Shown here piece after piece: positions 50,904 through 60,876 of a stretch of DNA of 64,000 nt. The position numbers and the translations under genes were made by a program. Within the stretch, counting starts at the first letter, position 1, and every line of letters starts with the position of its first letter. The notes under the pieces were generated by a model that worked only from the letters and a program-made list of their open reading frames with translations, was not told the DNA's origin and did no database searches. The DNA is taken from NCBI RefSeq assembly GCF_910578895.1, contig NZ_CAJTSC010000009.1, forward strand, positions 1-64,000. The letters are read 5' to 3'. This DNA is from an uncultured Bacteroides sp. (lineage in GTDB: Bacteria; Bacteroidota; Bacteroidia; Bacteroidales; Bacteroidaceae).

Positions 50904-53900
50904 TCATTCTACAGTTTGTTTCTTCTTTTTCTTGAAGATGAAGAGTTCGCCCAGACGGTCCATCTTACGGCGAAGCACAAGTCCGACTCCGGTTTCCGTT
51001 ATTTCCCCATCAAGCACACTCTCATAATTCTTGGCATGGAACACACGGACATAGCGCGTGCCGGACGTATCCAGCCTATATTCCAGTGAGATATTATCAA
51101 TAAACGATTCCGCATTGTTCGTGGCGTTGGCACCGGTAGTCACCTTGCCGCCGATGACAATCTGTACGCGGTCGTTGAAAAGGCGTTGCGAATAGCGGAA
51201 GCTATAATCCGTCTGCTTGTCGCCCGTTTCGGCAGCGGTACGGTCTTCCATGCCCATCGTGAAACTTGCATTGATGCTTTGAAAAGCCGAACCCGCCAAC
51301 GAATTGATTTGGCTTTGGATAACGCTGTTCAAGGCGCTGCCCATCGTCAGTCCGCCGCCTTTTACACCGCTATTCATGTAAACGCCGGTTGCCAGCATGG
51401 CAATCGCCTGTTTGCTGCGCTCCTCGGCACCCATCGCCTGCAACTCGTTCTCGATGGTAGCATCATCCGGTGCAGTAATGTCGAAAATCAGTTCGGGAGC
51501 ATCAAGGCGGTTCTTTATGGCTATGGACACATCGAAGTTCACCACACGCGAACCGCCGTTATCACCGTCTGCCACCGAAGCACGCATACGCTCCGTCGCT
51601 TTCAGGCTCAATGTCGGGTTCATGGGGTCGCCACGCCAGTCCACATAGCTTCCGTTGTTAATCTGGAACTCTTTCAGCGGAATGATAGGAAGCGAGTACT
51701 TCATGATTCCGCCCGAAAGCGTATAGCGTCCGGTAAGGCTGATATCACCTTGCGGGGTATATTGCATGTTCAGGTCGCCGCCGCCTTCCAGTTCGATAAA
51801 CTTGCTGCGGTCGGGACTCAGGTCGGCACGCAGGCGTACGGCATTGTCGATATGTACGGACATAACCATGTCCATGCCGCCTAAAGACATGGCGGGAGCC
51901 TCATCGGCATTCACCGAAGTCGTGTCGGCAAAGGAAGTGAAAGTAACCAGCCCGTCAAGGCGGTCTTCCACCGTAAGCGGCGAGTCGGTCAGCACGTAGG
52001 TGACATCCGTGTTTCCCAACAAATTCATGTTGCCACGCATGGTCAAGGCGTTCAAAGGTCCCCGTACCGTGGCGTTCAGGTCGACAAACACCTTGCCGTA
52101 TATAAGGCTTTCGCGGGTGCGCGGCGCATCCAGCAGTGTATAGTTCTCCGCCAACAGCTTCAGCTCCGCCGTAGGGCGTTCCATGTTGCGGAAGTCCACC
52201 TTGCCGTTGATGGTGAACGGATTCTTGCTGGTGGTATAGATGGCGAACTTATCAAAAATCAGCTGGTTGTCCTTTACCTGCACAGGACGGTCGTCAAACC
52301 AGTAACGGGCTCCTGCCTGACGGGCATATACCGATACGCTGTCCAGCATAATCTTTCCGTTTATCTTGGGTTTATCCAACGGTCCGTAGATATACATTCC
52401 GCCATCAAGGTCACCGGTAAACGAGACCATTTGGTCCGGCACAAAGGCATTGGCTATCTTCATCGGGAAATGTTCGAAGAAGGTATTCACTTCCAACGTA
52501 TCCCTGCCGTTCTTTTGCATCAGTATGCCGTCGGCTGTCAGCACTTCCTGATTGTCATAACTGAGGTATGTATTCAGATAATGCGTGGTTCCCCTGTCTC
52601 CCGGCAGCCATGTGGCTCCCATACCGATGTCTCCTACCGGCTGACGCTCGTAGGTCAGCGCATCGATATTGGCTTCGGCGGATACCTGCAAGGAAGTAGG
52701 CGTCTGGATATACTGCGCCTCGGCAGAGAACAGACCGGTCAACCGGGGCATATAAGGAAGCACTTCACTCAACTCACCCAACTGGAGACGGCTCAACTCC
52801 ACATTCATATTCTGCAACGAAATGCTGTCGTTCTTGTCCGATTGCATGCGGAAACACAAACCATCGTCGCTATCCATATCGATATTGGCATAGACGCGCA
52901 TATTCTTATGCAGATATATCCAATTGCTGTTATCCACAAAATGGAACTTGCGGTATGCGATAACCGGTTCGGCAGGCGTCAGGTTCAGCAACACTCCATT
53001 GCCCTTGCCCCGCCCTTCCGTCAACGGACGGGCATTGACACCGAACAGCACTCCTGTCTGTCCCTTGCCGTCCACATAGTTCACGGTCAGTTCGGCATCT
53101 TCACTCCTGATTTCACCCGTGAGCGTGCTGCGGAATACGAACTGCGGGTTCTTCGGCCCGTTAATCACGCCACTTTGCAACATCATCCGGGAAGTATCCT
53201 GTTTCACGGTAAAGAAAATGGTATCAAGCTGCAACGAGTCCACACGCAATCCGTGAATCGCCGTCCGCCCATTAATGCCCCGTGTCGGCGTGCTGCCGAA
53301 ACGAAGGATAAAGTCGTTGAAAGTGACGTTCTTTGTTTTCAGGAAATAACTGACCGGATTCGCCTGCCCTGCCGTCAACTGCATGCCTGCCGAAGGAAGC
53401 ACTTGGCGCAGAGCGGCATGGTCCAGCCGCCTTTCGTCAAGCTGTTTCGTAAGGATGGAGGCAAACTCGCCCGACTGTTCCAACAGTTCCTTCAAAGTGC
53501 TGCGGGCACGGAACTGCAAATCCATATCGCCGGCATCCAACCGCAACTTAATGGAATCATGACGCGCTTCCGCTCCCAGATTGAACGCAAACGAACGTTC
53601 CAAAGGCTTGGGCGCAATGCCCAGTTTATGCAAGTCCACATCCTCTACATTCATGTCCAGCTTGCCGTCCATGTATTTACGGTCAAGACGCAAATCCGCC
53701 TCGGACTGCATCTTCAACAGTTCGTTATCACTCGTCAGCCGCACGGAAGCCAGTGCAGACTTCAACCCCGCATTCAAATCCACACCCGATATGTTCCAGC
53801 GGGCATATTGCAATTCGTCCAACTTGGCCTCCACGCGTGCCACCGTCTTGGGGGAAACAATATCCACTCCCTGTCCCCAGGCGGCGACATGGGCGGTAAG

Positions 53901-55445
53901 CATGTAGATGGAATCCTTAGGCAGGAAATGATGAAGTTGCAAGGCATCTACGGCAAGGTCCGCATGATAGGCTTCGGTAGACAAGTTGTAGGCGGCATCC
54001 AGGTTCAGGCTGCCTTTGTCTTCCTGCACTTTGAGCAATGCAGTGCATTGCGGACCGTCAAGCCCGAGACGTGCCATGAGATTCATGCTATCGGGCACAA
54101 CGACGGAACCGTCGGGCATCACACCGCTCAGCCCCGTCAGGAAATTGAGGTCTTGCGTCTGCATCTCAAAGTCAAGTTCTCCGCTGCGCTTCAAGCTGTC
54201 TGTAAGGTTCCACAACTCACCGCCGCCACTCAATGAGAAGGCGCCGGGCAGTTCGGCGGTGAAACGGGAAATCTGCATCTGTTTCAGGTTTCCTTCCGTA
54301 CCGGCACGGATTACCAGCGGACGGAAAGGATAAGCCTCCTTGAAGGTTTCGGGCAACCCGCCGGCAAAGAGCATCACGTCCTGCTTGCCGATATTGGCAT
54401 TGAAACGGGCTGTCAGGCGCCCAGTAGTGGGTATGTCGACCAGTTTCCAATAGGTTTGCGCCGTCAGGTCCATTTCGCTGTGCGGGGTCTTGAGTTGCAG
54501 ATAAGGTATGCGGATAAGGGTTGAGTCGGCAGACAGGCGTCCCGTCAGGGAAGTTACGGAAAGCCCGGAACGGTCGTACATGGAGAGTTCGCGGATAACT
54601 GCGTTCATTTCGCGACCGCAGGTCATCACCGAGTCTATGCCGATGCGGATATCACGCAATGCAATGTGCGAGGCATCGAAACCCTCGACCGGAACAGCGG
54701 TACCCGAATCGTAATTCACGGCAGTGCCCGTAAGGGCAAACTTCCGCCAACCGTAAAACTGACGCCTGAGGTCGGCATTGGCGTCTTCTATGCTTGCATC
54801 ACCAACGCGGGCTGCAAGCGTCATGGAGTCGAGCGGCATCCGCAAGTCTACGGAAACGTTTTTCAGCCTCAAATTGTGTAAAGCTATCTGCCAGTTCAAG
54901 GCGGTCGTGGCGGTATCTTTCGGAGTTTCGGTGGTGTCGGTAAGGACTACTTGCACATGGGTATCGTTCAGTTCCACATTATTCAGCACGGCATTCTCCT
55001 GCTTCAGGTCGATGCCGTGGCTCTCCAGGAAAAACCTTCCGAGATTTCCCTTCACATGCATGCCTTCGAGTAAATTGGAAGAGTTCACCGCCACCTGTCG
55101 CAGGGTGATATCGTCCACCTCTACCCTGCCCTGTAACAAAGGCCATGCCTGCACGCGTACATTCAGGCTTCCGAGGTTCAGCAAGGTGTCGGGATGCTGC
55201 ACGTCAACGGCATCGTTCTCCGACTGCACCACCTGCACGCCACGCACAAGCAGGTTCAAGGGAAAACGAAGGTCAATTCGCTCTACGGAGATGTCCATAC
55301 CCGTAGCGTCCGACGCTATCGCCGTAGCCTGTTTCCTTATAAAACTCTGAACAGGCGGCACGTAAAGCAATACCATCAATATTACAAATAGGATAATAGG
55401 GGTAAGCAGCACCCAAAGTGCTACCTTGAACCATTTTCTTCTCAT
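50904..55445 (-). CDS. tamB: TamB, translocation and assembly module inner-membrane protein
   Basis: 1513 residues. One N-terminal membrane helix (about 8-27) anchors a very long beta-rich periplasmic protein expected to bridge inner and outer membranes as a hydrophobic groove, as in AsmA-like lipid-transfer proteins. The C-terminal DUF490/TamB domain (about 1150-1480) shows GRYTLSGGIMKYSLPIIPLKEFQI and YRLDTSGTRYVRVFHAKN. It ends in a lysine-rich tail (FIFKKKKKQTVE). Its stop lies 1 bp before tamL. A near-consensus -7 box is at 55577-55584. Confidence 0.93.
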   Translation of the reverse strand: MRRKWFKVALWVLLTPIILFVILMVLLYVPPVQSFIRKQATAIASDATGMDISVERIDLRFPLNLLVRGVQVVQSENDAVDVQHPDTLLNLGSLNVRVQAWPLLQGRVEVDDITLRQVAVNSSNLLEGMHVKGNLGRFFLESHGIDLKQENAVLNNVELNDTHVQVVLTDTTETPKDTATTALNWQIALHNLRLKNVSVDLRMPLDSMTLAARVGDASIEDANADLRRQFYGWRKFALTGTAVNYDSGTAVPVEGFDASHIALRDIRIGIDSVMTCGREMNAVIRELSMYDRSGLSVTSLTGRLSADSTLIRIPYLQLKTPHSEMDLTAQTYWKLVDIPTTGRLTARFNANIGKQDVMLFAGGLPETFKEAYPFRPLVIRAGTEGNLKQMQISRFTAELPGAFSLSGGGELWNLTDSLKRSGELDFEMQTQDLNFLTGLSGVMPDGSVVVPDSMNLMARLGLDGPQCTALLKVQEDKGSLNLDAAYNLSTEAYHADLAVDALQLHHFLPKDSIYMLTAHVAAWGQGVDIVSPKTVARVEAKLDELQYARWNISGVDLNAGLKSALASVRLTSDNELLKMQSEADLRLDRKYMDGKLDMNVEDVDLHKLGIAPKPLERSFAFNLGAEARHDSIKLRLDAGDMDLQFRARSTLKELLEQSGEFASILTKQLDERRLDHAALRQVLPSAGMQLTAGQANPVSYFLKTKNVTFNDFILRFGSTPTRGINGRTAIHGLRVDSLQLDTIFFTVKQDTSRMMLQSGVINGPKNPQFVFRSTLTGEIRSEDAELTVNYVDGKGQTGVLFGVNARPLTEGRGKGNGVLLNLTPAEPVIAYRKFHFVDNSNWIYLHKNMRVYANIDMDSDDGLCFRMQSDKNDSISLQNMNVELSRLQLGELSEVLPYMPRLTGLFSAEAQYIQTPTSLQVSAEANIDALTYERQPVGDIGMGATWLPGDRGTTHYLNTYLSYDNQEVLTADGILMQKNGRDTLEVNTFFEHFPMKIANAFVPDQMVSFTGDLDGGMYIYGPLDKPKINGKIMLDSVSVYARQAGARYWFDDRPVQVKDNQLIFDKFAIYTTSKNPFTINGKVDFRNMERPTAELKLLAENYTLLDAPRTRESLIYGKVFVDLNATVRGPLNALTMRGNMNLLGNTDVTYVLTDSPLTVEDRLDGLVTFTSFADTTSVNADEAPAMSLGGMDMVMSVHIDNAVRLRADLSPDRSKFIELEGGGDLNMQYTPQGDISLTGRYTLSGGIMKYSLPIIPLKEFQINNGSYVDWRGDPMNPTLSLKATERMRASVADGDNGGSRVVNFDVSIAIKNRLDAPELIFDITAPDDATIENELQAMGAEERSKQAIAMLATGVYMNSGVKGGGLTMGSALNSVIQSQINSLAGSAFQSINASFTMGMEDRTAAETGDKQTDYSFRYSQRLFNDRVQIVIGGKVTTGANATNNAESFIDNISLEYRLDTSGTRYVRVFHAKNYESVLDGEITETGVGLVLRRKMDRLGELFIFKKKKKQTVE

Positions 55446-55576
55446 TGGAACGTCAGTCTGTCAACAATTAAGTAGATGTTTACAATCGGTTTATATCATC
55501 AGTACTTGTCCATTCTTTGCTACGCTCTGAATGACAGATAGTACAAGACAATCAATCATTGGTGCTTAAAGTCGTA

Positions 55577-55584
55577 CAAAGTAA
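55577..55584 (-). promoter_or_regulatory. Possible -7 box of tamB
   Basis: The minus strand reads TTACTTTG, one mismatch from TAnnTTTG, in the 234-bp gap between the histidine kinase gene and tamB. It is 132 bp upstream of the ATG. Confidence 0.4.
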
Positions 55585-55679
55585 ACAATTAATTTTGAGA
55601 TAAGGTTCCCAAAGCAAGGAAAATACTGTACAATACCGGTATTTACGGCTATTTGCATCCCCCTCTTGCACCAACCTGC

Positions 55680-58016
55680 CTATGCCTGCAAACGAACAAT
55701 GTCCTCAATCAGAGCAAGCACACGAAGCACCCGCTGCCCTTGTTCCGTCGTAAAGGGAGTGCCGCGCAAACCTTCCAGTATCTTGAGTTCCGCCACCAGT
55801 TCCGTAGCGCCAATCAGCGTAAAGAGAGGAATCATCTTATGCGAGACGGCAGCAGCCGCGTCCATATCTGCCGCGTCCACTGCCTGCCGCAAACGTCCGG
55901 CATTAAGACGGGTTTCGGTGACGAAGCTCTCAAGAATGGACTTTGCCGCCTCCGGGTCATCGCCGGAGAAAGCAGTGAGTGCCGAGAAGTCGTAAGAAGC
56001 GTTCGGGAATGGGATTTTAACCGCCGCTCCAACCGCAGCCTGTCGGGTAACGGCTGCCCCCTGTTGCCCAACCGTTTCTCCCTCTTGCGGAGCGGACACC
56101 TGCCCGATACCTGCCACACTCAGTTCCCGAAGCAATTCCGCTACCGTAAAGGGCTTGTACAAACAACCGGCAAAACCATGTTCCTTGAATGCTTCCGGCT
56201 TCATGTCACTGCGCGCGGTAACAGCTATCACAGGAATGGACTGCGCCTGAGGGAGGTTCGATGCACGTAACAGTTTCAACAGGTCGAATCCGTTGATGGC
56301 AGGCATCTGTACATCAGTAAGCAATACCTCGAAAGTATCGGAGCGCAAGGCGTCCAGCAACTCGTCCGTTTGCATACACGATACCGAAGCGATGCCGTTC
56401 TGCCGGAGCATGGATGCGGTAAGCGTAAGCTGAATGCGGTCGTCATCAATAAGCAACACGCGCAACGAGGATTGTACAGGAACGGATACCGGCTCAGCGT
56501 CCGCCGCTTCCGCTTGCTTGCCGGCATGCTCCGGCATCCGGATGGGGAACAACGGAACGCGTAGAGTAAACGTACTTCCCTTGCCCGGCACGCTGTCCAC
56601 ATCAATCGTCCCTTCGAGCAACTGCACAAGCATGCGCACGATGGACAACCCCAAGCCAAAGCCCTCCTTGCCCTGCGCACCGGGCAAGCGGGTGAACTCC
56701 CGGAAAATCCGCTCCCTGTCGGCAGGTTCCATGCCCTTGCCCGTATCGGCGATGGCAACAACCAGCCGGCTGTGCTCGTAATGCGCCGTCATCGTGACGC
56801 TTCCTTCGTCCGTAAACTTCACGGCATTGGAAAGCAGGTTGTTTATAATCTGGCGAAGCCGCAACGGATCGCTGATATAGGTACTCTCCAGTTGGGGCGC
56901 GATGTCGCAACGCAAATCCAGCCCTTTGGCAGAAGCCAGCGGTTCGAAGCAGACATGAATCTCCTCCAGCAAGCGGGCAGGATGAAAAGTGACCCGGTTG
57001 ATTTCCGCCTTATGAAGGTCGAGCCGATGGAAATCAAGCAAATCGACCACCAACTTCAGCAGATGTTCCGATGAGGTTTTCATATTGTCCAGATAGAAAC
57101 GCTGCCGTTCGTCCACCGTCAGTCGGGAGAGCAGGTCGGCATAGCCCATAATGGAACCGAGCGGCGCCTTGAAGTCGTGCGTGATGGCAAGCATCATCTT
57201 CTCGCGCGTGGCAAGCAGCTCTTCGGCACGGCGGCGAGCCTCTTCCAATTCGCGACGGTAGCGGTTGCTACGCGTAATGTCGCGTCCTATGATAAACAGG
57301 AAAAAGGCGGAAAGCAGCACCGCACCGGCTGCAATGCCGCTGATAATCCTGGCGGAATGGCGGCGCACGGACTGCCGGTAGTCCGCTTCCTCACGGGCAC
57401 GCTGCAAGGTCTCCTGCTCATAGTCTTTCAGCAGACTGTCGATGCGGGCGGTCAGCATCTTGTCCATGCGCTGCAGCGTACGCCTGCGGCGGTGCATAAC
57501 CGCCAAGTCTTCTTTCTTCTGCTGCGCCACGGCACGAAGCATTTCCTGAAGGGAATCCACCGGATTATAGATATCGATTACCGTATCCGTGGCATATTCA
57601 AGGGTGGTCTTTACCTGAATGGCACTGTCCTTCTTCGGCGGCACGAACACCTCGCCCAAACGGCGGAAGAATCCTTTCTTCCTGGGCTTGGTAACCACGG
57701 TGTCGCGATGCGTAATGATACGGTGCCGCACATGCCGGTCGGCAGCGACCGAATCTTGCCGCGCGGCGATGAGGTTCTCTACCTCGCGGGTAGAAACCAT
57801 GCTGTCGTTCGTCTCGCTCAGCACACGCAACATGTAAACATTGTTCGCATCCTTCTTCCGGAGAAGGGCAATGAGACTGTCCGTCCACTGCACGTCCTGA
57901 TTGTCGGAAAGCATGAGGTTTCCCATTTCCCGATGTACGAAAAACAGGGAAAAGAACAACACCCCCAACAGCAAGGTGTATCCGACGGTTATCTTTACTT
58001 TCGATACACTATTCAT
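55680..58016 (-). CDS. Hybrid histidine kinase with receiver and HPt domains
   Basis: 778 residues. Two membrane helices (about 9-27 and 225-244) flank an extracytoplasmic sensor region of about 200 residues, largely helical and basic and without a recognised domain. Then come HisKA with H280 (LAITHDFKAPLGS), HATPase (NNLLSNAVKFT, GFGLGLSIVRMLV), a receiver domain with LLTDVQMPAINGFDLL, and a C-terminal HPt domain (SHKMIPLFTLIGA). All relay steps are in one protein, so the final target is a separate regulator. The sigma-54 activator at 61.8 kb is the nearest candidate (inference). Its ATG overlaps the MATE stop. Confidence 0.93.
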   Translation of the reverse strand: MNSVSKVKITVGYTLLLGVLFFSLFFVHREMGNLMLSDNQDVQWTDSLIALLRKKDANNVYMLRVLSETNDSMVSTREVENLIAARQDSVAADRHVRHRIITHRDTVVTKPRKKGFFRRLGEVFVPPKKDSAIQVKTTLEYATDTVIDIYNPVDSLQEMLRAVAQQKKEDLAVMHRRRRTLQRMDKMLTARIDSLLKDYEQETLQRAREEADYRQSVRRHSARIISGIAAGAVLLSAFFLFIIGRDITRSNRYRRELEEARRRAEELLATREKMMLAITHDFKAPLGSIMGYADLLSRLTVDERQRFYLDNMKTSSEHLLKLVVDLLDFHRLDLHKAEINRVTFHPARLLEEIHVCFEPLASAKGLDLRCDIAPQLESTYISDPLRLRQIINNLLSNAVKFTDEGSVTMTAHYEHSRLVVAIADTGKGMEPADRERIFREFTRLPGAQGKEGFGLGLSIVRMLVQLLEGTIDVDSVPGKGSTFTLRVPLFPIRMPEHAGKQAEAADAEPVSVPVQSSLRVLLIDDDRIQLTLTASMLRQNGIASVSCMQTDELLDALRSDTFEVLLTDVQMPAINGFDLLKLLRASNLPQAQSIPVIAVTARSDMKPEAFKEHGFAGCLYKPFTVAELLRELSVAGIGQVSAPQEGETVGQQGAAVTRQAAVGAAVKIPFPNASYDFSALTAFSGDDPEAAKSILESFVTETRLNAGRLRQAVDAADMDAAAAVSHKMIPLFTLIGATELVAELKILEGLRGTPFTTEQGQRVLRVLALIEDIVRLQA

Positions 58017-59353
58017 GGTTTAGAAGAAGTGATGCGGAAACGTAGCCACAGCATCAGCCCGGCGCTGGTCAGCCCGAACGGGAAAGCCATCCATACGCCA
58101 ACCAAGCCCCAGCCCAGCACGAAACCGCAAAAGTATCCTACAGGCAAAGATATAACAAAATAAGAGATAAACGCAATAATCATCATCGGCTTTACATCCG
58201 ACATGCCACGCAGCGCATTGGCAAAGTTGATTTGCAAACCGTCGCCAAACTGATAGATAAGGAAAGGGAAAAACAGCGAAGCAACCAGCGCCGACGCCTC
58301 TGCGCTATCCGTAAACCAGCCGCCCACCTGTCCGCGCATCATAAAGACAATGCTCATGAGCACCACTTCCATAACCATTATCAGGTGAAAACCCGCATAG
58401 GTGGCACGACGCACATTCTCCCTATCACCCTGCCCCTTGAAATTGCTGACACGCACCGCTACTGCCGCACCCATGCCGTAGTACATCATGAAAGTGAACT
58501 GGGAAATCGTCAGCATAATCTGATGGGATGCCAGCGCAATAGTGCCCAGCCAGCCCACCATGATGGCACTAAGGCTGAAAGAGGCGGTCTCCATTCCCAT
58601 CTGCAAGCCGACAGGCCATCCCAGCGCATTAAGCTGCCTGAACAATGAAGGTGACCATCCTTTACGAGAGAAACCGAACCGGTAGCGGATGAAACGGCGG
58701 CTGCGCAATACAATCAGCGCAAAGACCACGACCATCGTAATGCGCGAGAACAACGTGCTGACACCTGCTCCCAACAAGCCCAACTCCGGAAAACCCAACT
58801 TCCCGTTGATAAGGACGTAATTGCCCGCAATGTTCAACGCATTCCCGCACAGCAATATCCACATGGCGGTCTTGGTGTCTGTAATACCGTCCGTGAACTG
58901 TTTGAAACCGTTGAACAGCATCACGAACACCAACGAAGCGAGCAATGCCAAATAATAAGGTTTTATCAAGGGCATCAGTTCCTCGGGCTGCCCCAAACGT
59001 TCCACGTTGAAGTAGACCACCGTCATGATGAAAGTAAGGAGCAACGCCACCAGCACATTCGCCGCCAGGCTGCATCGCAACGCCTGTCCTGCCTCGGCAA
59101 AACGGCGGTTGCCATAAAGGCTACCCACAATAGGCGTCAGCCCGTAACTGAAACCGGTACTGAATATGATACAAAGTGTAAACACATTATTGACGAACGA
59201 GGCAGCACCCAGCTCTTCGGTACTGTGGTGCCCAATCATCAGGGTGTCTGCGAAACCAAGAACAATCACGCCCACCTGCCCGATGACAATGGGAAGGCCT
59301 AAAGATACCAGCGCCTTATAATGCTGTCCGTAGCGGGCTATTAAATTTTTCAT
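58013..59353 (-). CDS. MATE-family efflux transporter
   Basis: 446 residues with twelve predicted membrane helices in two homologous halves. QVGVIVLGFADTLMIGHHSTEELGAASF is the N-terminal MATE pattern and GWPVGLQMGMETASFSLSAIMVGWLG the second-half counterpart. It is likely an Na+ or H+ antiporter exporting organic cations or metabolites. The ATG at 59353 (MKNLIARYGQ) is preferred over an upstream TTG at 59422, which would add residues encoded by repeat sequence. It overlaps the kinase gene by 4 bp (ATGA), so the two are coupled. Confidence 0.92.
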   Translation of the reverse strand: MKNLIARYGQHYKALVSLGLPIVIGQVGVIVLGFADTLMIGHHSTEELGAASFVNNVFTLCIIFSTGFSYGLTPIVGSLYGNRRFAEAGQALRCSLAANVLVALLLTFIMTVVYFNVERLGQPEELMPLIKPYYLALLASLVFVMLFNGFKQFTDGITDTKTAMWILLCGNALNIAGNYVLINGKLGFPELGLLGAGVSTLFSRITMVVVFALIVLRSRRFIRYRFGFSRKGWSPSLFRQLNALGWPVGLQMGMETASFSLSAIMVGWLGTIALASHQIMLTISQFTFMMYYGMGAAVAVRVSNFKGQGDRENVRRATYAGFHLIMVMEVVLMSIVFMMRGQVGGWFTDSAEASALVASLFFPFLIYQFGDGLQINFANALRGMSDVKPMMIIAFISYFVISLPVGYFCGFVLGWGLVGVWMAFPFGLTSAGLMLWLRFRITSSKP

Positions 59354-59369
59354 CTTATAATCCGAATTT

Positions 59370-59550
59370 GTTTCAAAAAGGGGAAAGACTTTCGTCTTAC
59401 CGGAAAATACAGTTTGTTCCAAAGGGGAGGAACAACCCGTTACATAGGAGAGAAACTGTTTGTCACACTATATTGAACAATATGTTCCGCCGTATTGAAC
59501 GGTTTGTTACATTGCAAAGAAGCAGTCCGTTCCATCGGAGAAAGCTCTTC
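59370..59550. repeat. 22/23-bp degenerate palindromic array, locus E
   Basis: Units anchored on GTT(C/A)C start at 59370, 59394, 59416, 59439, 59462, 59484, 59506 and 59529, that is every 22-24 bp. The clearest unit is GTTCCAAAGGGGAGGAAC. The 5-8-5 geometry (GTTCC-N8-GGAAC) equals the TTCCC-N8-GGGAA geometry of arrays A-C. It fills the gap between the M16 protease gene and the MATE gene. Confidence 0.7.
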
Positions 59551-59594
59551 CTTTCCTTCAATGAAACGGGAAACATCCCTCCTTGCCTTGAGAA

Positions 59595-60830
59595 TTAACG
59601 GTTACTCTTATAATATAATACGACGGCATTGCTTTCGCGAAAAGTCTGTTGTGCCACAGAGTGCAGCTGTTCCGTGCTGACGGAGCGGTAACGCTCCACT
59701 TCGCAATCAATGTCTTCCGCCTTACCGGTCAACTCGAACCAAGCGAGGTTGGTGGCTACGTTCAGGTAATTGATATTACCGAATATCTGGGTCGATTCGA
59801 ACTTATTCTTGACCTTTTCCAACTCTTGTCCGCCTACCGGAGAACGCTGCAACTCTTCCAACTCCTTACGCACGGCAGCTTCCGCCTGTTCCAACGATAC
59901 GCCTGCCGCAGGTTTGCCTCCGATTTGCAGCAATCCGGCATCGCGCGTGCCACTGATGTACGCATCTATGCTGGAAAATATGTTCTGCTCCTGCACCAGA
60001 CGGCGGTTCAACCGACTGGAGCGACCGTTACTGAGGATATCGGACAGGATATCGAACGCATAATAGTCGGCACACTCACGGTCGCACATGTGATAGCTCA
60101 TGAACAGGGCATCCAACGGTACATTTCTTTCCACCGCCAGCCTGCGTTCCTGCGTTTGCAGCGGCTCTTGCGGCAACCGCCTTGGCGGAACGTCTCTTCG
60201 CGGAATGGGAGCAAACCACTTTTCGGCAAGCCTGACGGTTTCATCCCACGAAATGTTTCCCGTCACTGCCAGCACGGCATTGTTCGGAGCATAGAAACGG
60301 TAAAAGAAAGCTTTCACCTCGTCCAGCGTGGCGTGCTCGATATGCGAAAGTTCCTTGCCGATTGTGGGCCAGCGGTACGGATGCACCTGGAACGCCAACG
60401 AACGGAGCAGATGCCCCACATCGCCGTAAGGCTGGTTCAGGCAGCGTTGTTTGAACTCCTCCATCACTACGCCGCGCTGCACCTCAAGGCTCTGCTCGCT
60501 GAAAGCCAGTTCAAGCATGCGGTCGGATTCCAACCAAAAAGCGGTCTCTACGTTCGGTTTCGGAACGGTAAGGTAGTAATTGGTGATATCGTTATTGGTC
60601 CAGGCATTGTTTTCGCCCCCTGCCAGCTGCAAAGGTGTGTCGTAGTCGGGGATATGCACCGAACCGCCGAACATCAGATGCTCGAACAAATGGGCAAAAC
60701 CCGTATGCTCGGGATGTTCGTCGCGCGCACCGACATCGTAAACGATATTGAGCGCCACCATTTGCGTACTGGTATCCTCGTGATGCACCAGCCGCAGACC
60801 GTTGGGAAAACAATGCTTGTTTATTTTCAT
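59595..60830 (-). CDS. M16-family zinc protease
   Basis: 411 residues. The inverted zinc motif HxxEH is H47-L-F-E50-H51 in GFAHLFEHLMFGG, with a second Glu region in VQRGVVMEEFKQR. The N-terminal M16 domain carries NNDITNYYLTVPKPN and the C-terminal M16 domain includes DILSDILSNGRSSRLNRRLV. No signal peptide is apparent, so it is either cytosolic or exported by other means. About half the length of a full pitrilysin, consistent with the two-domain MPP-like bacterial class. It follows the cyclophilin gene by 46 bp. Confidence 0.92.
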   Translation of the reverse strand: MKINKHCFPNGLRLVHHEDTSTQMVALNIVYDVGARDEHPEHTGFAHLFEHLMFGGSVHIPDYDTPLQLAGGENNAWTNNDITNYYLTVPKPNVETAFWLESDRMLELAFSEQSLEVQRGVVMEEFKQRCLNQPYGDVGHLLRSLAFQVHPYRWPTIGKELSHIEHATLDEVKAFFYRFYAPNNAVLAVTGNISWDETVRLAEKWFAPIPRRDVPPRRLPQEPLQTQERRLAVERNVPLDALFMSYHMCDRECADYYAFDILSDILSNGRSSRLNRRLVQEQNIFSSIDAYISGTRDAGLLQIGGKPAAGVSLEQAEAAVRKELEELQRSPVGGQELEKVKNKFESTQIFGNINYLNVATNLAWFELTGKAEDIDCEVERYRSVSTEQLHSVAQQTFRESNAVVLYYKSNR

Positions 60831-60853
60831 GCGGTTTCCAATAAGAAGTTAGA

Positions 60854-60873
60854 GGAGTTCCTGAAAAGAACTC
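60854..60873. promoter_or_regulatory. Small hairpin between the cyclophilin and M16 genes
   Basis: GGAGTTC pairs with GAACTCC around a 7-base loop, in the 46-bp spacer. No T run, so RNA processing or weak attenuation is more likely than full termination. Confidence 0.4.
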
Positions 60874-60876
60874 CAA

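Noticed and set aside
52431..54236. 601-codon open frame opposite tamB
   Set aside because: No domain or signal, lies wholly inside the TamB coding region; shadow frame.
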